From NCBI GenBank assembly GCA_016178305.1, contig JACOTM010000073.1, forward strand, positions 1 to 64,000: 64,000 nucleotides of DNA. The letters are read 5' to 3'. Origin of the DNA: Flavobacteriia bacterium (GTDB lineage Bacteria; Bacteroidota; Bacteroidia; Flavobacteriales_D; Crocinitomicaceae). Numbering within the stretch: position 1 is the first letter of the stretch; every line of letters begins with the position of its first letter. The notes under the pieces are model-generated. The model was given only the letters and a program-made list of their open reading frames with translations, had not been told where the DNA came from and did no database searches. Positions 24,731 to 35,207 of this stretch are shown one piece after another. Made by a program: the position numbers and the translations under genes.

Positions 24731-26185
24731 CTAAAAATAAACCTCTAAAGCAGCCATCTCTTTTTCAAAGATGATAAATTCGGCATCTAATTTTCGATAT
24801 AACTCCTCTTTAACACTTTCTTCTAAAAAAGCATACCGAATACTATTATAAACCAACTCTTTTATTTTTTTATAGCTTATTTTATATCGGCTTGCTAACA
24901 AAACATATTCATTACTTAAATTATTTCTAGAAACTCCAGAATCATCTGTGCAAATAACCATAGGCACCCCCATTTTAGAATAAATTAAGTATGGGTGTTG
25001 ATTGCCTTTAACTCCCAGAATAAATTCATTACTTGTCAAATTTATTTCAATAGCAGTGTTATTTTTCTTCATATACTTTAACAATTCTATAGAGTTTTGT
25101 TCGTATGAAATATCGACACCATGTCCTATTCTTTGTGCATGCGCCACCTTAATTGCTTCATAGATATGAGATTGCAAATCAGACGGCTCAACCATTCCCA
25201 ATGTTAGTTCTCCTGCATGAAGCGCACGATTAACTGTCGGAAATTTACGATTTAAATAATTAAACATTTTCATGTGCAAAGCATAATCTTGTAAGGAAAC
25301 ATAATTGTTTTCAGGAGCAACAATATTCACACCAACAACTAAGGGGGAAACTGACGAAACCATAAATCCAGATAATAACTGCGTATAAACGGTTAATGGA
25401 TCTAAAACACGTGCACAATATGTTTGAAAACGAATTGTGAAATTTGAATCATCTAATCCTTGATGCAAACTATCAACCATAGCAACATAAGCTTTAATTG
25501 ATTTTTGAAAATTCTCTTGTGCTAAATAGTTTTGGTCAATTTCACTTAATATCCGATCTACTTCATCTTGAGATTTAGCTGATCTTAATTGAGAAATTAT
25601 TGTCTCTTTATTTAAAATTTTGACAGAAGAAGTGTTAACAATAGTGAGCATCGTTTCAATATACTGGACATTCTCCTTAACTGCACGTTCCTTGATTTTA
25701 ATTAATCCTTTTTTAATATTTGAAGAGGAGGCTGTGGAAAAATATCCAAAAGTATTAAAGAAATTTTGATCAGGAGCCAATTCATTATGAAAATGATTAT
25801 GATAATCTAAATCAGACCATAATGATAACAGTTGACGATAAAGTATGTTATTTTGTAAAACTTGGTCAACTGTTAAAAGTGAACAATTCCCTTTTTGATT
25901 ATTTGCAACGATTTTCAGTGAACAACTGTCAATTTTCCAATTATTTTCTTTGACCCACTCTAAATACGTTTCGGCATAAATAGAACCTGAATAGTGATGA
26001 TGAATATCCCCTCCTTTAGGCATTTGTATCATAAAAAGATTTAAAAAAGCTTCGTTTATTTGACCTTTTTTAGTGACTTCATCAAATAATTCCGAAGTCA
26101 CTTCATAATTTTTCTTTTCAGATTTATTTTGTGTGAAGCAAAAGAAATTTAAACTAATTGCAATTGAAAACAATAATACTTTCAT
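24731..26185 (-). CDS. Secreted adenosine deaminase (ADGF-like)
   Basis: The 484-residue protein has a signal peptide (MKVLLFSIAISLNFFCFT) and a deaminase barrel: GGDIHHHYSGSIY with two zinc-binding histidines near 62-64, RALHAGELTLG near 335, RIGHGVDISY and TDDSGVSRN. It would convert adenosine to inosine outside the cytoplasm, the arrangement of eukaryotic adenosine-deaminase growth factors and their bacterial relatives. Convergent with exbD. Confidence 0.85.
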   Translation of the reverse strand: MKVLLFSIAISLNFFCFTQNKSEKKNYEVTSELFDEVTKKGQINEAFLNLFMIQMPKGGDIHHHYSGSIYAETYLEWVKENNWKIDSCSLKIVANNQKGNCSLLTVDQVLQNNILYRQLLSLWSDLDYHNHFHNELAPDQNFFNTFGYFSTASSSNIKKGLIKIKERAVKENVQYIETMLTIVNTSSVKILNKETIISQLRSAKSQDEVDRILSEIDQNYLAQENFQKSIKAYVAMVDSLHQGLDDSNFTIRFQTYCARVLDPLTVYTQLLSGFMVSSVSPLVVGVNIVAPENNYVSLQDYALHMKMFNYLNRKFPTVNRALHAGELTLGMVEPSDLQSHIYEAIKVAHAQRIGHGVDISYEQNSIELLKYMKKNNTAIEINLTSNEFILGVKGNQHPYLIYSKMGVPMVICTDDSGVSRNNLSNEYVLLASRYKISYKKIKELVYNSIRYAFLEESVKEELYRKLDAEFIIFEKEMAALEVYF

Positions 26186-26380
26186 GATTTTATTTTTTGT
26201 AAAAATAGTTTTTTAATGCCAAGAACAACATAAAAACAAACTAAAACAACAGTTATTTGTAATCCTCAAAAAAGTAAAGCATCAATAAATACTAATCCTA
26301 AGAACTAAAAACGTTGTTCCACTCAAATTTTCACTATTTCTCATTCAAGCGATATTCTAAGAATCTTCTATGTTAAAATT

Positions 26381-29300
26381 CTAAATCTTTTTAAGTCCTT
26401 TTAAACCAATTAAGGTAATATCATCTGTTTGTTGCGTATTTGTTACCCAACGATCAAATTCATCTGTTATCATTACTTTTTGATTATTTAATGAAAACCG
26501 TTTATTGTCATTTAACATTTCAAATAATCTTTTAAAAGAAAATTTCTTGTCTCTAAAACCTCCAAATTGATCTTGAATACCATCACTGAAAAAATAAATT
26601 ATATCCTCTGAGCTTAATGAGATTTGAAATGTTTCATACCCCTCAAAATCGTTTTCAGCTTTATCTCCTATATGCTTATTACTTCCTTTGATTATTTTAA
26701 ATTCGTTTTTAGTGGAAAGTATAAATTTTGATCCTGCACAACCATATTTTAATTCGAATGTTCGGTGATTAAATGTACAAATAGTAATTTCCATTCCATC
26801 TATGACGGAATTTAATCCAGTATTTCGAGGTAATATTGTTTTAACTTGATGATCCAATTCATTTAATATTATTGATGGCTCAATGATGTTTTTCTCTAAC
26901 ACAATAGAATTTAACATATTAATCCCCAACAAAGTCATAAAAGCACCTGGAACACCATGTCCTGTACAATCAGCAACAACAAATACCGTTACTTCTTCTA
27001 TTTTTTCACACCAATAAAAATCACCACTTACAATATCTTTTGGCTTATAAATAATGAAACTTTCATCAAAAGAAGATTGTATTTTTTCTATTTTCGGAAG
27101 CAAGCTCAATTGAATATTTAAAGCGTAATTTATACTTGATTTTATTCCCTCACTTTGCTCTTTAATCAACTCTTGTTGCACTCTTTTTTCAGTAATATCT
27201 CGTCCAACAGCAAGCAATCTTTTTATTAATTTATTAGCTCCGAGGTGAAAAACAGATGTCACATGTAATCCGACCCAAATTACTTCACCTTGCTTGGTAC
27301 AAAGAGGTAATTCGTAATAAGACGATTCAAATTTATTTAAAATGTGCTTTTTATAAAATCCATTTACTTCATCAATATATTTAGGATGGACGATTTCAAG
27401 TGTACTTTGCCCTATCAATTCTGTTTTTGTATATCCTAATCTTGAAATAAATTTATTATTCACAAATTGAAAATTTCCTTGAATATCAAACTGAAAGATT
27501 AAATCCTCAGCATTTTGAACAATTAATTCATAGGTTGATTCAAGCTCTATTCTATTCGTTACATTTTGACCAATAATAACCTTAACATCTTTTGAAAAAA
27601 CTTTACAAAGCCATTCAATCCAAATTACAGTCTCATCTTCTTGAATCATTGGAACAAGATATTTCTGTCCATCTATAAAATTTTCATTCAAATTCACTTT
27701 TCGATAATCTCCGTAAAGAGGTACTTTTTCATTTAATATTTTAATTTTTTTATTAATCAGATACTCGGAAGTAAAATTCATGAAATTTGAAATATTTTCA
27801 CTAACATAAATCATAAGTCCTTCACTATCAAAAGAAATAACGGGCACATCCCCTTTATTAATCACACCTGAAATAAAAAATAATTTGGAAAGGGAATCAA
27901 ATCTCAGAAAAGTAATAAATAAAGAAATAGAAACCGCTAAAACAATTGACAATAAGAATAAATACCTATTAAACAATTCTATTTCAAGAAAAAACACAGC
28001 AAACAAACAGAAAAGTATGATAAATAAAAAAAAGATTAGATGATGCTTAATTTTATCAAAAACAAAAGGAGATAATGTTGTAAAAATAAGAGTTATAATA
28101 ATGAAATATGGATGTAACGAAGAATAAATAGATTCTAATAAATTATGAGTTACGATGATTAAAAAACTAAGAATTAATATTTTTTTTAATTTATGAGATA
28201 ATTTATTACGAGATAAAAAAAGTGTCGTTAAAAATAGTATGAAAATCAATAAACTAACAGCAAATGTCAAATTTAAAAAAACGGGTATTCGCTGATCAAT
28301 CTTTGATATTACTGTATTCACTATAGCATTAATTATACCTCCATATAAAATAATTTTAGGAGTCAAATTACGTGTTATTGATACATCATTGTTGCTAAAT
28401 AATTGTTTCGGATCAAACGTTTTAAATCGATTTAGAAAAAAGATATTAATTCCAATAAAAACTACAATCAAAGCAATGATGAACCAATTTGATTTCCAAA
28501 AAGGATAACTTATTTTTATCTGACATGATTTAATTTTACTAAAGACATTCCCGTTTATTGTTGCTTTGACTTCAAAAATATAATGACCACTATATAAATT
28601 ATTAAACTCAGCCAGATTATTAGTAGAATAATTAGACCATTCATTTGAATGCCCTTTTAATCTATACGTATAAAATATGCGCTCAATTTTAGGGTTATTA
28701 ACAAAAAAGTTAAACGAAACCGAATTATTTTGAAAACCATCTTTTTGATTCGACATTTTTACCACTCGAACTGTGGGGATATTTAATTTATAAATTTTCG
28801 GTAATTCTTCTGTGTCAATTAAAAACAATCCTTCAATTGTGCCAACATATATTTTATTCTCTTGTTGAAATTGAGAACGCATGTGTGTTTCGAATCCAGA
28901 AAATCCAGAATCTCCAGAAAATGTGTTTTGATTTAAGACATTTCCCGACGCATTAATTTCTAGAATCGTAATTCCTTTATTTGTTCCAATAATTAAATTT
29001 CCCAACAAATCAGAATTCAGAGTGTAAAACAGTGTCGATTTAAAATATTTGGGGTTATTAATAATATAATATTGATTATGTTTCGAAATACCAACAATAC
29101 CTGATTCAAATGTAAACCAATTCGTACCATAAATATCTTTGCTTGATAAACCACAATATGTCCCTAATTTATGAGGGTAATTATTTTTTAAACTCTTAAA
29201 TGTTTCCGTTTGAATATCAAAGCGATGTAATCCAAAATTACTCCCAAAAATAATTGAGGAACCATCATAACTAATTTGAGCTGTATAAAAAAATCTAGGA

Positions 29301-30667
29301 AAATCTTTATATAACTCTTTATAAATTTTACATTTTTTAGTTTTAGGAAAATATTGTACCAAGCCTAAATCACCTACTCCTAACCAAATCGATTCTTTAA
29401 ATGGTAAAATGAAATTTATTTTTTTATTTTTTATACTCGGTACAATTATATCTATAATCTGATTTGATTCTAAATCAAACTTTTTCAGTCCATTTTCAGT
29501 TCCTAGTATTAATTCATTGTTAAATTTACAAGTAGCGTAGGTTTTTATTTTTACCTTCTTGAAATCTCGACCATTCAAACTAAACGAAGTCATCCCATCC
29601 ATCGATGAAAGAATCGTCGTTCCTTTTTGATCTTTATAAAAAGTATTAATTAGTGGATTTTTATATTCTTCTGCTATTTCTATTTTAGTGAATAATTCTC
29701 TTGAAATTTTATAAACTCCTTTTGCAGCTGAGCAAATCCAGATGTCCCCATAATTATCAATAAAAATAGATTTACAAGCTAAAATTTCAGTTGAATTATT
29801 GATTTCTATTTGTCTAAACGATAAACCCTTTTTACTGAAAAGTCTATTTTTATTCGTTATCACTACAAACATTCTACGAGTTTGATTATACGCTGATGCT
29901 ATTATTTCTTCACTATTTTTAAGGAATTCTTTGTTCTTTTTTACTTTTTTAGATAAAATATCATCTTTTTTATTTATTGTGATGGAAAATGAACGTGTCA
30001 AATCTTTTGAATAAAGAAATAAAACATCATCTTGAATATAACCAGCTTTTATATTTGAAATTTCACTCTTATTGCATTTAATATAATCCTGAAGCAGCAT
30101 TATTTGATTGTTGAAATTCACATAATAATGGTTTGTTTTTGACAAGATGATAAAACCATGATTCAACTCAATTATTTGCTCAATTTTTATTTTAGGTTCA
30201 TTGATATATTTTAGCGCAATAACCTCATCCTTTTTTTTTATCGATACAAATAATTCTTGGACATTATAAATTGTAGAATGATGTATAACAAAATTATAAC
30301 TATCTGATTTAAATTTTTTATTTTTAAAGAGATGTTGGAAGCCTTTGTTTGTTATTTTATAAATCCCTTTGTATTTTGAAACAAAAAATAAATTATTTTT
30401 CTTATCCTTGAATATTTCAGTTATATGATGATAATTATCTGTTTTAGGTAATTTAACCTCTGTTACTTTTCGTCCATCATACTGCAATAGTCCATCTCCA
30501 TCAGTCCCAAACCACATCATACCATCATTTGACTGATTTGCACACGTAATGTTTATCATGGACAATCCGTCCGTATGGTTTAGATTTTTAAAAGTATAAA
30601 GCTGTGCCTTTACTGAAAAAATAAAGCAAAAGATAAAAGAAATAAAAAACAGAAGTTTTATTTTCAT
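26381..30667 (-). CDS. Sensor: beta-propeller/Y_Y_Y, transmembrane, PAS and SpoIIE-type PP2C phosphatase
   Basis: The 1428-residue protein has a signal peptide, two-component-type propeller repeats (NDGMMWFGTDGDGLLQYDG; DIWICSAAKGVYKIS), a Y_Y_Y domain near 636-722, a transmembrane helix near 729-750, several more hydrophobic helices at 755-930, PAS domains near 945-1040 and 1052-1165, and a SpoIIE phosphatase at about 1187-1425. Its metal aspartates are visible in VSGDFYW, VADCTGHGVPGAF, FFSDGIQDQFGG and QTDDITLIG. It likely reads an extracytoplasmic signal and dephosphorylates an anti-anti-sigma protein. Normally this propeller module precedes a histidine kinase. Confidence 0.85.
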   Translation of the reverse strand: MKIKLLFFISFIFCFIFSVKAQLYTFKNLNHTDGLSMINITCANQSNDGMMWFGTDGDGLLQYDGRKVTEVKLPKTDNYHHITEIFKDKKNNLFFVSKYKGIYKITNKGFQHLFKNKKFKSDSYNFVIHHSTIYNVQELFVSIKKKDEVIALKYINEPKIKIEQIIELNHGFIILSKTNHYYVNFNNQIMLLQDYIKCNKSEISNIKAGYIQDDVLFLYSKDLTRSFSITINKKDDILSKKVKKNKEFLKNSEEIIASAYNQTRRMFVVITNKNRLFSKKGLSFRQIEINNSTEILACKSIFIDNYGDIWICSAAKGVYKISRELFTKIEIAEEYKNPLINTFYKDQKGTTILSSMDGMTSFSLNGRDFKKVKIKTYATCKFNNELILGTENGLKKFDLESNQIIDIIVPSIKNKKINFILPFKESIWLGVGDLGLVQYFPKTKKCKIYKELYKDFPRFFYTAQISYDGSSIIFGSNFGLHRFDIQTETFKSLKNNYPHKLGTYCGLSSKDIYGTNWFTFESGIVGISKHNQYYIINNPKYFKSTLFYTLNSDLLGNLIIGTNKGITILEINASGNVLNQNTFSGDSGFSGFETHMRSQFQQENKIYVGTIEGLFLIDTEELPKIYKLNIPTVRVVKMSNQKDGFQNNSVSFNFFVNNPKIERIFYTYRLKGHSNEWSNYSTNNLAEFNNLYSGHYIFEVKATINGNVFSKIKSCQIKISYPFWKSNWFIIALIVVFIGINIFFLNRFKTFDPKQLFSNNDVSITRNLTPKIILYGGIINAIVNTVISKIDQRIPVFLNLTFAVSLLIFILFLTTLFLSRNKLSHKLKKILILSFLIIVTHNLLESIYSSLHPYFIIITLIFTTLSPFVFDKIKHHLIFFLFIILFCLFAVFFLEIELFNRYLFLLSIVLAVSISLFITFLRFDSLSKLFFISGVINKGDVPVISFDSEGLMIYVSENISNFMNFTSEYLINKKIKILNEKVPLYGDYRKVNLNENFIDGQKYLVPMIQEDETVIWIEWLCKVFSKDVKVIIGQNVTNRIELESTYELIVQNAEDLIFQFDIQGNFQFVNNKFISRLGYTKTELIGQSTLEIVHPKYIDEVNGFYKKHILNKFESSYYELPLCTKQGEVIWVGLHVTSVFHLGANKLIKRLLAVGRDITEKRVQQELIKEQSEGIKSSINYALNIQLSLLPKIEKIQSSFDESFIIYKPKDIVSGDFYWCEKIEEVTVFVVADCTGHGVPGAFMTLLGINMLNSIVLEKNIIEPSIILNELDHQVKTILPRNTGLNSVIDGMEITICTFNHRTFELKYGCAGSKFILSTKNEFKIIKGSNKHIGDKAENDFEGYETFQISLSSEDIIYFFSDGIQDQFGGFRDKKFSFKRLFEMLNDNKRFSLNNQKVMITDEFDRWVTNTQQTDDITLIGLKGLKKI

Positions 30668-30763
30668 TTTAATAGTTCAATAAATAGTGTTTGCCTAACG
30701 AAAATACTTTTAATAAAGATATTTTCAATCAATTTACTACATTTTTTTTGAAATAAAAACGAA

Positions 30764-31909
30764 TTAAGCTTTGGCTTTTAAATTGTTTTGAACTTCTCGG
30801 GCAATTTTTTTTGCTGAATCTAATGATTTATTTGCAATGGTTACGTGCCCCATTTTTCGAAAAGATTTTGTTATCTGTTTTCCATATAAATGAACTTTTA
30901 CTCCTTCCATCGACAAAATGTTCTCTAACCCTTCGTATATAACATTTCCCTCATACCCTTTTTCACCTAAAAGATTAATCATCACACCACTTTGCACCAA
31001 AGTTGTTGAACCCATAGGTAAATTCAAAATTGCTCTCAAATGCTGTTCGTACTGAGAAGTTACATTGCACTCAATTGTTTGATGTCCACTATTATGTGGT
31101 CTTGGAGCAATTTCGTTCACTAAAATTTCACCACTATCTAAAAGGAATAATTCGACAGCTAAAATACCAACCATTTGTAATTTTTCAATAACATTGATTG
31201 CGATTTTTTTAGCATTTTCTTCTGTTTCTATCGAAATATCTGCTGGAGAAAATAAAAACTCTACTAAGTTTGCTTCCGAATTAAATTCGCATTCAACAGT
31301 TGGGAAAACGGCAATTTCCCCCTTTTCATTTCGTGCAACAATTACTGAAAGTTCTTTTGTAAAAGGAATCATTTTTTCTAAAACAGAAGGCATTTCAAAA
31401 GCATTTACAATATCCAATTCTGTTTTTAAAGGTTGTACTCCTTTTCCATCATAACCACCTGTTCTTAGTTTTTGCATATAAGGAAAATTCGAAATGTACT
31501 TTTTAATTTCGTCCTTATTTTCGACTAATTCAAACGGAGCTGTTGGAATATTATTTTCAAGATAAAATTGTTTTTGTAGTCCTTTATCTTTAATAATTTT
31601 TAATATATGGGGTTGCGGAAATATTTTTTTTCCTCTTTTTTCTAATTCTTCCAATGCCTCTATATTCACATTTTCAATTTCAACAGTCAAAACATCTTTG
31701 TCTAAACCAAAATTCAGAAGTGTTTCATAATCTGTTAATTTCCCAACTGTAAAACTAGTCGCAATTGATTTGCAAGGCGCGTCATTATCGGGATCTAGGG
31801 AATGAACTTGAACATCCAAATTGATTGCTTCCTGAATAAACATTCTTCCTAATTGTCCCCCTCCAATCATCCCTAATCGAAAAGAATTTCCATACCATTT
31901 ATTTTGCAT
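30764..31909 (-). CDS. purK: N5-carboxyaminoimidazole ribonucleotide synthase
   Basis: The 381-residue ATP-grasp enzyme of purine synthesis has LGMIGGGQLGRMF near the start, QKLRTGGYDGKGVQPL near 146 and VNEIAPRPHNSGHQTIE near 266. It carboxylates aminoimidazole ribonucleotide using bicarbonate and ATP; purE is not in this window. It is divergent from hpt. The promoter box TATCTTTG ends 4 bases before the start codon. Confidence 0.96.
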   Translation of the reverse strand: MQNKWYGNSFRLGMIGGGQLGRMFIQEAINLDVQVHSLDPDNDAPCKSIATSFTVGKLTDYETLLNFGLDKDVLTVEIENVNIEALEELEKRGKKIFPQPHILKIIKDKGLQKQFYLENNIPTAPFELVENKDEIKKYISNFPYMQKLRTGGYDGKGVQPLKTELDIVNAFEMPSVLEKMIPFTKELSVIVARNEKGEIAVFPTVECEFNSEANLVEFLFSPADISIETEENAKKIAINVIEKLQMVGILAVELFLLDSGEILVNEIAPRPHNSGHQTIECNVTSQYEQHLRAILNLPMGSTTLVQSGVMINLLGEKGYEGNVIYEGLENILSMEGVKVHLYGKQITKSFRKMGHVTIANKSLDSAKKIAREVQNNLKAKA

Positions 31910-31913
31910 GGCA

Positions 31914-31921
31914 CAAAGATA
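31914..31921 (-). promoter_or_regulatory. Promoter -7 box TATCTTTG for purK
   Basis: Exact TAnnTTTG match on the minus strand, ending 4 bases before the purK ATG at 31909, predicting a near-leaderless mRNA. Confidence 0.55.
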
Positions 31922-31988
31922 ATCGGATATTTTATTGAAAAAAACAGTTTTGCATGAAATATTTTAGCGATAATTTTTAAGATTTTTA

Positions 31989-31996
31989 TATTTTTG
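31989..31996 (+). promoter_or_regulatory. Promoter -7 box TATTTTTG for hpt
   Basis: Exact TAnnTTTG match about 22 bases before the hpt GTG start; it faces away from the purK box at 31914-31921. Confidence 0.5.
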
Positions 31997-32018
31997 TACT
32001 TTGTAATTCTACTAAATA

Positions 32019-32552
32019 GTGATTCAATTAAACGACAAGTTATTCGAAACCTTTATTCGTAAAGAGGAAATTAACGATAAAATAGCAGTTTTAGCTTCTG
32101 AAATTAATTCGGAATTTAAAAACCAAGATGTGATTTTTATTGCAATTTTGAATGGCTCGTTTATGTTTGCTTCTGATTTAATGAAAAAAATTGACTTGAA
32201 TTGTGAAATTTCATTCATTAAAGTTTCTTCTTACGTTGGGACAACTTCAACAGGAAGAGTTGATGAAATCATAGGGTTGAACACTTCGATTGCAAATAAA
32301 AATGTGATTATTGTAGAAGATATTGTAGATACAGGAATCACAATGGATAAAGTAATTACACTTTTATCAAATGAGAAGCCTGCATCTTTGAAAATTTGTA
32401 CACTATTATACAAGGAAGAAGCTTTTAAGGGAAAAAACATCCCTCATTACATCGGATTTAATATCCCTAACAAATTTGTTGTTGGATATGGATTGGATTA
32501 CAATGAAAAAGGACGAAACCTCGATGAAATATATCAATTGAAAGAAAATTAA
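32019..32552 (+). CDS. hpt: Hypoxanthine phosphoribosyltransferase (GTG start)
   Basis: The 177-residue type I phosphoribosyltransferase has the PRPP-binding loop NVIIVEDIVDTGITM near 90-105 and the FIAILNGSFMFASDLM stretch near 40. It salvages hypoxanthine or guanine. The start is a GTG codon directly followed by IQLNDKLFE; no in-frame ATG lies nearby upstream. It is followed after 14 bases by adk. Confidence 0.94.
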   Translation: MIQLNDKLFETFIRKEEINDKIAVLASEINSEFKNQDVIFIAILNGSFMFASDLMKKIDLNCEISFIKVSSYVGTTSTGRVDEIIGLNTSIANKNVIIVEDIVDTGITMDKVITLLSNEKPASLKICTLLYKEEAFKGKNIPHYIGFNIPNKFVVGYGLDYNEKGRNLDEIYQLKEN

Positions 32553-32566
32553 ATTTTAGGGTAGTT

Positions 32567-33136
32567 ATGTTAAATATCGTATTATTCGGACCTCCAGGAG
32601 CAGGAAAAGGAACACAATCTGAAAGACTTATAGGTAAATATGGATTAATTCATTTATCTACTGGTGATATTTTTCGTGCAAATATCAAAGGAGAAACAGA
32701 ACTTGGAGTTTTAGCCAAAAGTTATATGGATAAAGGTCAACTTGTTCCAGATGAAGTAACTATTAACATGTTACGCTCAGAAGTTTTAAATCATCCTGAA
32801 GCAAAAGGATTTATTTTTGATGGATTCCCAAGAACAAATGCGCAAGCTTCTGCATTGGATGCTTTTTTAGAAGAACAAAAAACGGCAATAACAGTAATGC
32901 TTGCTTTGGAAGTCGAAGAAAATGAATTAAAAACACGTTTGGCTAAAAGAGCTGAAATTAGTGGGAGAATTGATGATGCAAATCCAGAAGTTATTGCAAA
33001 CAGAATTCACGTTTACAACAATGAAACTGCACCCGTAAAAGATTTTTATCAAGCACAAAATAAATTTGTATCAATTAATGGAATTGGTACAATTGATGAA
33101 ATCACAAATAGGTTATTTGCCGCAATTAATAATTAA
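32567..33136 (+). CDS. adk: Adenylate kinase
   Basis: The 189-residue kinase has the P-loop FGPPGAGKGTQSERL near 7-21, HLSTGDIFRA near 35 and FDGFPRTNAQA near 84. It lacks the long LID domain (RAEISGRIDDANPE is the short form), a known variant. The ATP:AMP exchange maintains the adenylate pool. An intrinsic terminator follows. Confidence 0.96.
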   Translation: MLNIVLFGPPGAGKGTQSERLIGKYGLIHLSTGDIFRANIKGETELGVLAKSYMDKGQLVPDEVTINMLRSEVLNHPEAKGFIFDGFPRTNAQASALDAFLEEQKTAITVMLALEVEENELKTRLAKRAEISGRIDDANPEVIANRIHVYNNETAPVKDFYQAQNKFVSINGIGTIDEITNRLFAAINN

Positions 33137-33161
33137 TTCTTAAATATCGTATTTAAATCAA

Positions 33162-33188
33162 ACGAGAGGCAAATGCTTCTCGTTTTTT
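33162..33188 (+). terminator. Intrinsic terminator after adk
   Basis: ACGAGAGGC and GCTTCTCGT form a 9-base-pair stem with one G-T pair around an AAAT loop, then a run of six T. It ends the hpt-adk transcript before obg. Confidence 0.85.
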
Positions 33189-33202
33189 CATTAAAATAAT
33201 CG

Positions 33203-33210
33203 TAACTTTG
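33203..33210 (+). promoter_or_regulatory. Promoter -7 box TAACTTTG for obg
   Basis: Exact TAnnTTTG match 15 bases after the adk terminator and about 60 bases before the obg ATG. Confidence 0.55.
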
Positions 33211-33269
33211 TGCCCTATTTTGATTGATAGAGATTCTATTTTTGAATTTACTTTACAAATAAAAAACTT

Positions 33270-34259
33270 ATGGCTTCTGACAATTTTGTTGATTACGTAA
33301 AAATACATTGCCACTCTGGAAATGGTGGCGGTGGCTCTGCACACTTCCGACGAGAAAAATATATTCCTCAAGGTGGTCCAGATGGTGGTGACGGTGGTCG
33401 TGGTGGGCATATTATTTTAAAAGGAAATAGTCAACTTTGGACTTTATTACATCTTAAATTCAATAAACACATCAAAGCGGGGCATGGCGGGCATGGAAGT
33501 GAGGCTTTAAAAAAAGGAAAACAAGGAGAAGACAAATACATTGAAGTGCCTGTTGGAACTTTAGCTAGAGATCCTGAAACAAATGAGATTCTATTTGAGA
33601 TAACAGAAAACGGTCAAGAACATATTTTGGTTCCTGGTGGTCGTGGTGGTCTCGGAAATAATAATTTCAAATCATCTACTTTTCAAACTCCTAGATATGC
33701 TCAACCAGGGGAGTCTGGAATTGAAGGATGGCAAATTTTAGAATTAAAAATCTTAGCAGATGTTGGTCTTGTTGGTTTCCCAAATGCAGGGAAAAGTACA
33801 TTATTATCCGTGCTTACGACTGCAAAACCAGAAATTGCAAATTATCCTTTTACGACTTTACGCCCCAATTTAGGAATTGTAAAATACCGAGATTATCGTT
33901 CTTTTATTATGGCAGACATTCCTGGTATTATTGAAGGAGCTCATAAAGGTAAAGGATTAGGATTACGTTTTTTAAGACACATTGAACGAAACTCTTTATT
34001 GCTTTTCATGATTCCAGCTGATAGCGATGATATTCATAAAGAGTATAAAGTCTTAATTAATGAATTAAAACAATACAATTCAGAATTACTATTGAAAGAC
34101 AAGATATTAGCTATTACAAAATCTGATATGCTGGATGATGAATTAAAGGAAGAAATTGCAAAAGACTTGCCAAATATTCCATTTATTTTCATATCTTCGG
34201 TTGCAGAACAAGGACTTACTGAACTGAAAGACTTAATTTGGACAAAATTGAATGATTGA
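33270..34259 (+). CDS. obg: Obg family GTPase
   Basis: The 329-residue GTPase has the glycine-rich Obg fold ([41 protein letters not shown]) and a G domain with [11 protein letters not shown] near 169, switch and G3 [14 protein letters not shown] and G4 TKSD. It is needed for large ribosomal subunit assembly. The usual C-terminal OCT domain is absent, as in many Bacteroidetes. The following PAP2 gene overlaps its stop by 8 bases. Confidence 0.97.
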   Translation: MASDNFVDYVKIHCHSGNGGGGSAHFRREKYIPQGGPDGGDGGRGGHIILKGNSQLWTLLHLKFNKHIKAGHGGHGSEALKKGKQGEDKYIEVPVGTLARDPETNEILFEITENGQEHILVPGGRGGLGNNNFKSSTFQTPRYAQPGESGIEGWQILELKILADVGLVGFPNAGKSTLLSVLTTAKPEIANYPFTTLRPNLGIVKYRDYRSFIMADIPGIIEGAHKGKGLGLRFLRHIERNSLLLFMIPADSDDIHKEYKVLINELKQYNSELLLKDKILAITKSDMLDDELKEEIAKDLPNIPFIFISSVAEQGLTELKDLIWTKLND

Positions 34260-34845
34260 TTTTCTTGAAAAGATAGACCACTACATTGTTCTGTCCGTTA
34301 ACGGATGTTATACACCAATATTAGGGCAATGTATGTGGTTTCTTTCTGGAAAGTTTACCTGGATTCCTCTTTACATACTATTAGCCTACCTTGCTTTTTC
34401 AAAATTAAATCGAAAACAATTTTATTTATTCCTATTTTCAGTCATTGTTATTATAGCTTTGAGTGATTTAACATGTACCTATGGTTTCAAATATGTTTTT
34501 CAACGTTACAGACCATCTCATAATTTTCTATTAGAATCTAAACTACACTTTTACGAAATAACAAAAGGAAATTTTTATAAAGGTGCAAAATATGGTTTTA
34601 TCTCATCTCATGCTGCGAATTTTTTTGGCTTTGCCATTTTTATAGGGTTGGCTTTAAAAAAACAGTTTCCAAAATTAATTTTTATTTTACTTTTTATTGC
34701 CATTCTTGTAAGCTTTTCAAGATTGTTTTTAGGGGTGCATTACCTATCTGACTTACTAGTAGGAGCTGCTATTGGAACAATTTATAGTTTATTAATTTAC
34801 AAATTAATTTTTCTTAAATATTTCAAGAAATTAGAAACAAAATGA
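34252..34845 (+). CDS. PAP2-family membrane phosphatase
   Basis: The 197-residue integral membrane protein has the acid-phosphatase motifs [12 protein letters not shown] near 83, [11 protein letters not shown] near 120 and [16 protein letters not shown] near 158, with the essential Arg, His and Asp present. It may act on undecaprenyl pyrophosphate or phosphatidic acid; the substrate is not decidable. It overlaps obg upstream and crcB downstream (4 bases). Confidence 0.88.
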   Translation: MIDFLEKIDHYIVLSVNGCYTPILGQCMWFLSGKFTWIPLYILLAYLAFSKLNRKQFYLFLFSVIVIIALSDLTCTYGFKYVFQRYRPSHNFLLESKLHFYEITKGNFYKGAKYGFISSHAANFFGFAIFIGLALKKQFPKLIFILLFIAILVSFSRLFLGVHYLSDLLVGAAIGTIYSLLIYKLIFLKYFKKLETK

Positions 34846-35207
34846 CAACTGTTTTATACATATTTATCGGTGGCGGATTAGGCAGTTTGGCTCGCTATGG
34901 ATTTGGAATTGCAACAAAAAAAATGCTTGATACAAACTTACCTATTGGAACTTTTTTAGCAAACCTCTTTTCCTGTCTCATCGTTGGAATTGCTTTTTAC
35001 ATTTTAAAAGACAAAATTCAAGAAAACACTTGGATTCAACCCTTTGTTCTAATTGGATTTTGTGGTGGTTTAAGTACTTTTAGCACTTTTAGTAATGAAA
35101 CGGCCCAAATGATTCAGGAAGGAAATTGGTTTTGGGCTATTTTAAACATTGTTATTTCTATTTCATTTGGTGTCGGAATGATATTTTGGTTAAGGTATAA
35201 AAACTAA
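34842..35207 (+). CDS. crcB: Fluoride ion channel CrcB/Fluc
   Basis: The 121-residue four-helix membrane protein has GGGLGSLARYGFG near 10-22, LANLFSCLIVG near 39 and GFCGGLSTFSTFSNE near 72-86; the last carries the pore phenylalanines of Fluc. It exports fluoride as a dual-topology dimer. No fluoride riboswitch is visible, and it is carried on the obg transcript. Confidence 0.93.
   Translation: MTTVLYIFIGGGLGSLARYGFGIATKKMLDTNLPIGTFLANLFSCLIVGIAFYILKDKIQENTWIQPFVLIGFCGGLSTFSTFSNETAQMIQEGNWFWAILNIVISISFGVGMIFWLRYKN

Noticed and set aside
34842-35207. Fluoride riboswitch before crcB
   Set aside because: crcB overlaps the previous gene by 4 bases, leaving no room for an upstream leader.
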